Part shown: in pieces, positions 49,840-51,938 of the stretch
Layout: each line of letters opens with the position of its first letter
Position numbering within the stretch: position 1 is the first letter of the stretch
Source of the DNA: Bacilli bacterium
Lineage (GTDB): Bacteria > Bacillota_I > Bacilli_A > RF39 > UBA660
Reading direction: 5' to 3'
Assembly: GCA_017404555.1 (NCBI GenBank)
Contig: JAFRCD010000008.1
Location: 1-51,938 of the forward strand
Length of the DNA: 51,938 bases
The notes under the pieces: model-generated
What the model was told of the DNA's origin: nothing
Seen by the model: the letters and a program-made list of their open reading frames with translations, nothing else
The model's database searches: none
Position numbers and translations under genes: made by a program

Positions 49840-51201
49840 ATGAATATGTCGACAATTTGGAATAATTTCTTAAAAAACATTCAAGATGAACTATCTTCAC
49901 TATCATATGAAACTTGGTTTAAAGATACAGAACTCTACAAATTAGATGATGGTAAAGCAGTAATAATTGTTCCTATGTTAATTCATAAAAAACAATTAGG
50001 AGACAACTATTATGATTTAATTGTGGAAAACTTAAATAAGATTACTAATACTAATTTTGAATTAGAGTTCTTATTAAAGGAAGAAATAGAACCAGAATCT
50101 GATTCTCCAAAGCAGGAAAAAATTAGTGACGGAGTTCCTAAAGAGAATAACTTTCAATCTAATTTAAATCCTAATTATACATTTGAAACTTTTATTGTTG
50201 GTAATTCTAATAAATTTGCACAAGCAGCCGCTTTATCAGTAGCTGAATCACCTGGAGCTATGTATAATCCGTTGTTTATATATGGAAATAGTGGATTAGG
50301 TAAAACCCATTTAATGCATGCAATTGGTAACTATATTATAAAGAATAGTAATCGAAAGGTTCTTTATGTTACTAGTGATCAATTTATTAGTGATTTCATT
50401 GGTATTAATAAAAAAAATAGCGAAGGTAATAATTTTAATTATATTGAGTTCTTTAAAGATAAATATCGTAATGTTGATGTCTTAATAATTGATGATATTC
50501 AGTTCTTAGGAGGAGCAACCCAAACACAACAAGAATTTTTCCACACTTTTAATACCCTTTATAGTGATAGTAAACAAATTATTATTTCATCGGATCGTTC
50601 TCCTGATGATTTAAAACTATTAGAAGATCGACTTAGAACTAGATTCTGTTGGGGATTAACAGTTAATATCTTTCCACCAGACTTTGCTTTAAGAAAAGAA
50701 ATATTAAAGAAAAAAATAATTGCTGGTAACTTTGAAAAGGAAATTCCAGAGGATGTTATTGAATATATTGCTTCTAATATTGGTACTGATGTTAGACAAT
50801 TAGAAGGTTCTATAACCAGATTAATTGCTTATTCAACTATCATGGGAGGAGCTAAAATTGACGTTGATTTAGCTATTGAAGCTTTAAAAGATTTTATTTC
50901 TAAAGGAATGAGTGAAAAAGATGATATTCATCGTATTCAAAAGATCGTTGCTGATGAATTTAGTATTACTGTAGAAGATATAAGAGGTAAGAAGAGAAGT
51001 GCTAATATTGCTTTTCCAAGACAGATTGCTATGTACCTATGTAGGCAGCTTACTGATGAGTCTTTTCCCAAAATAGGTACAGAATTTGGTGGAAAAGATC
51101 ATTCAACAGTAATGCATTCAGTAGAAAAAATAGATAAAGAGTTGAAAACTAATACTGAATTACAAAAAACAATTGAAAAATTGAAAAAGAATATTATATA
51201 G
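49840..51201 (+). CDS. dnaA: Chromosomal replication initiator protein DnaA
   Basis: 453 residues. Domain I (TIWNNFLKNIQDELSSLSYE), a linker at 85-115, the AAA+ domain with GNSGLGKTHLMHAIGNYI (Walker A) and VLIIDDIQFLGGATQTQQEF (Walker B), and domain IV with the DnaA-box-binding helix GGKDHSTVMHSVEKID. Start supported by GGGGAG 8 bases upstream; a second ATG lies two codons in. It faces oriC and is followed by dnaN. Confidence 0.98.
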   Translation: MNMSTIWNNFLKNIQDELSSLSYETWFKDTELYKLDDGKAVIIVPMLIHKKQLGDNYYDLIVENLNKITNTNFELEFLLKEEIEPESDSPKQEKISDGVPKENNFQSNLNPNYTFETFIVGNSNKFAQAAALSVAESPGAMYNPLFIYGNSGLGKTHLMHAIGNYIIKNSNRKVLYVTSDQFISDFIGINKKNSEGNNFNYIEFFKDKYRNVDVLIIDDIQFLGGATQTQQEFFHTFNTLYSDSKQIIISSDRSPDDLKLLEDRLRTRFCWGLTVNIFPPDFALRKEILKKKIIAGNFEKEIPEDVIEYIASNIGTDVRQLEGSITRLIAYSTIMGGAKIDVDLAIEALKDFISKGMSEKDDIHRIQKIVADEFSITVEDIRGKKRSANIAFPRQIAMYLCRQLTDESFPKIGTEFGGKDHSTVMHSVEKIDKELKTNTELQKTIEKLKKNII

Positions 51202-51342
51202 GGTTGTGGATTACTTTTTTAAAAATAATTTTTTTCAACATTAGCATTTGATTAAAATTATTTGAAATATAAAGGAAAAATTAAGTTATTAACTTTTTCC
51301 ACTGTAATAATAAAAATAATAGTTAAGAAAGAAGGAATATTT
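51202..51342. promoter_or_regulatory. dnaA-dnaN intergenic region, possible second half of oriC
   Basis: 141 bases, strongly AT-rich. One near-match DnaA box TGTGGATTA lies at 51205-51213, and TTTTCCACT near 51294. In Bacillus the dnaA-dnaN gap holds the downstream DnaA boxes and the unwinding element, so a bipartite origin is plausible here. GAAGGA before dnaN is its ribosome binding site. Confidence 0.5.
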
Positions 51343-51938
51343 ATGAAATTTACCATTAAAAGAGAATTATTATTAGAAGGGTTAAATAAAGTATCTAAGG
51401 CTATATCAACTAAGAATCTAATTCCAGTTTTAGCTGGTATTAAATTTGATTTAACAAAAAAGAAATTGACTTTAACTGCATCAGACAATGATATTACTAT
51501 TCAGACTAGTATTATATCTAATTCTGATGACTTTAAAATTGAAAAAGAAGGATCCATTATTATTCAAGGAAAATATATTTTGGATATAATTCGTAAATTA
51601 CCTGATGATTTTGTTAATATTGAGGTAATAGATGAATTAAAAATATTAATATATACTAAGAATAGTGAATTTAATTTGAATGGAATTGATAAAAAGGAAT
51701 ATCCTAATATTGATTTAAGTGTTTCTAAGAATAAAATTGAAATAGATGGGGATATTTTTAAGGAAATAGTTAGAGAAACAGCTTTTGCTGCTTCATATGA
51801 AGAAGCTAAACCAGTGCTTACAGGAATTAACTTTAATATTGTTGGAGATACTTTAGAAGTTAATAGTACTGATTCATATCGCTTAGCTCGTAAGATAGTA
51901 AAATTATCAAAAGATGTTGAGGAAAACTACAATATAGT
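51343..51938 (+). CDS. dnaN: DNA polymerase III beta subunit (sliding clamp), 5' part
   Basis: 198 codons are present; the gene runs off the window. The start MKFTIKRELLLEGLNKVSKA and ISTKNLIPVLAGIKFDL are typical, and SYEEAKPVLTGINFNI followed by STDSYRLA marks the second clamp domain. It follows dnaA on the same strand. No frame break in the visible part. Confidence 0.97.
   Translation, partial: MKFTIKRELLLEGLNKVSKAISTKNLIPVLAGIKFDLTKKKLTLTASDNDITIQTSIISNSDDFKIEKEGSIIIQGKYILDIIRKLPDDFVNIEVIDELKILIYTKNSEFNLNGIDKKEYPNIDLSVSKNKIEIDGDIFKEIVRETAFAASYEEAKPVLTGINFNIVGDTLEVNSTDSYRLARKIVKLSKDVEENYNI

Overview
This window looks like the chromosomal origin region of a low-GC, AT-rich Firmicute of the Bacilli type (Erysipelotrichia or uncultured gut relatives are possible; the sequence alone does not fix the order). 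The evidence is the B. subtilis-like gene order rpmH-rnpA-yidC-jag-mnmE-mnmG-rsmG-noc-parA-parB-mscS-DUF951-ychF running away from dnaA-dnaN, an RNA polymerase delta subunit (rpoE) and the standard genetic code. SpoIIR and a SpoIIQ-like protein suggest an endospore-forming lineage or a recent descendant of one. No tRNA, rRNA, CRISPR array, insertion sequence or prophage was seen.

Layout. 1-6.5 kb: a minus-strand translation and secretion block (secE, nusG, a 62-residue unknown, rplK, rplA, rplJ, rplL, then secA), with its own promoters and leader RNAs. 6.5-9.6 kb: hpf, a cold-shock gene and an agr-type peptide signalling cassette (agrB and agrD on plus, an AgrC-like kinase convergent on minus, no adjacent response regulator). 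9.7-21.8 kb: cell envelope, sporulation and translation genes (tagO-like, mbl, spoIIQ-like, ywzB, rpiB, rpmE, murA, mntP, spoIIR, prmC, prfA, rpoE, argS, ywiB). 21.9-25.4 kb: a plus-strand block with a bifunctional penicillin-binding protein, a LemA-like protein and pta. 25.4-32.7 kb: two minus-strand operons, DHH phosphoesterase-rplI-dnaB-M23 peptidase-walJ-rlmH-ung and rpsF-ssb-rpsR. 32.7-34.9 kb: an accessory pair, an HNH protein with two internal repeats and a small protein with an exact 35-residue repeat resembling mTERF. 34.9-49.5 kb: ychF, an AbgT-type transporter and the classic oriC-left cluster, with an uncharacterised membrane HExxH protein between mnmE and jag. 49.5-51.9 kb: oriC with a DnaA-box cluster, dnaA and the start of dnaN.

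Regulation is compact. Many terminators overlap stop codons, and several consensus sigma-A promoters lie on or inside the preceding terminator hairpin. Ribosomal operons carry leader hairpins that fit L10, L1, L31 and S6:S18 autoregulation. Several proteins carry long acidic tails or inserts (L10, L11, delta, and a Noc-like protein with about 340 extra residues).

Best candidates for something undescribed: the HNH/mTERF-like pair, the oriC-linked membrane metallopeptidase, the Noc-like protein with its acidic insert, and the agr cassette with a Cys-Pro-Trp-Trp-Ile peptide core.
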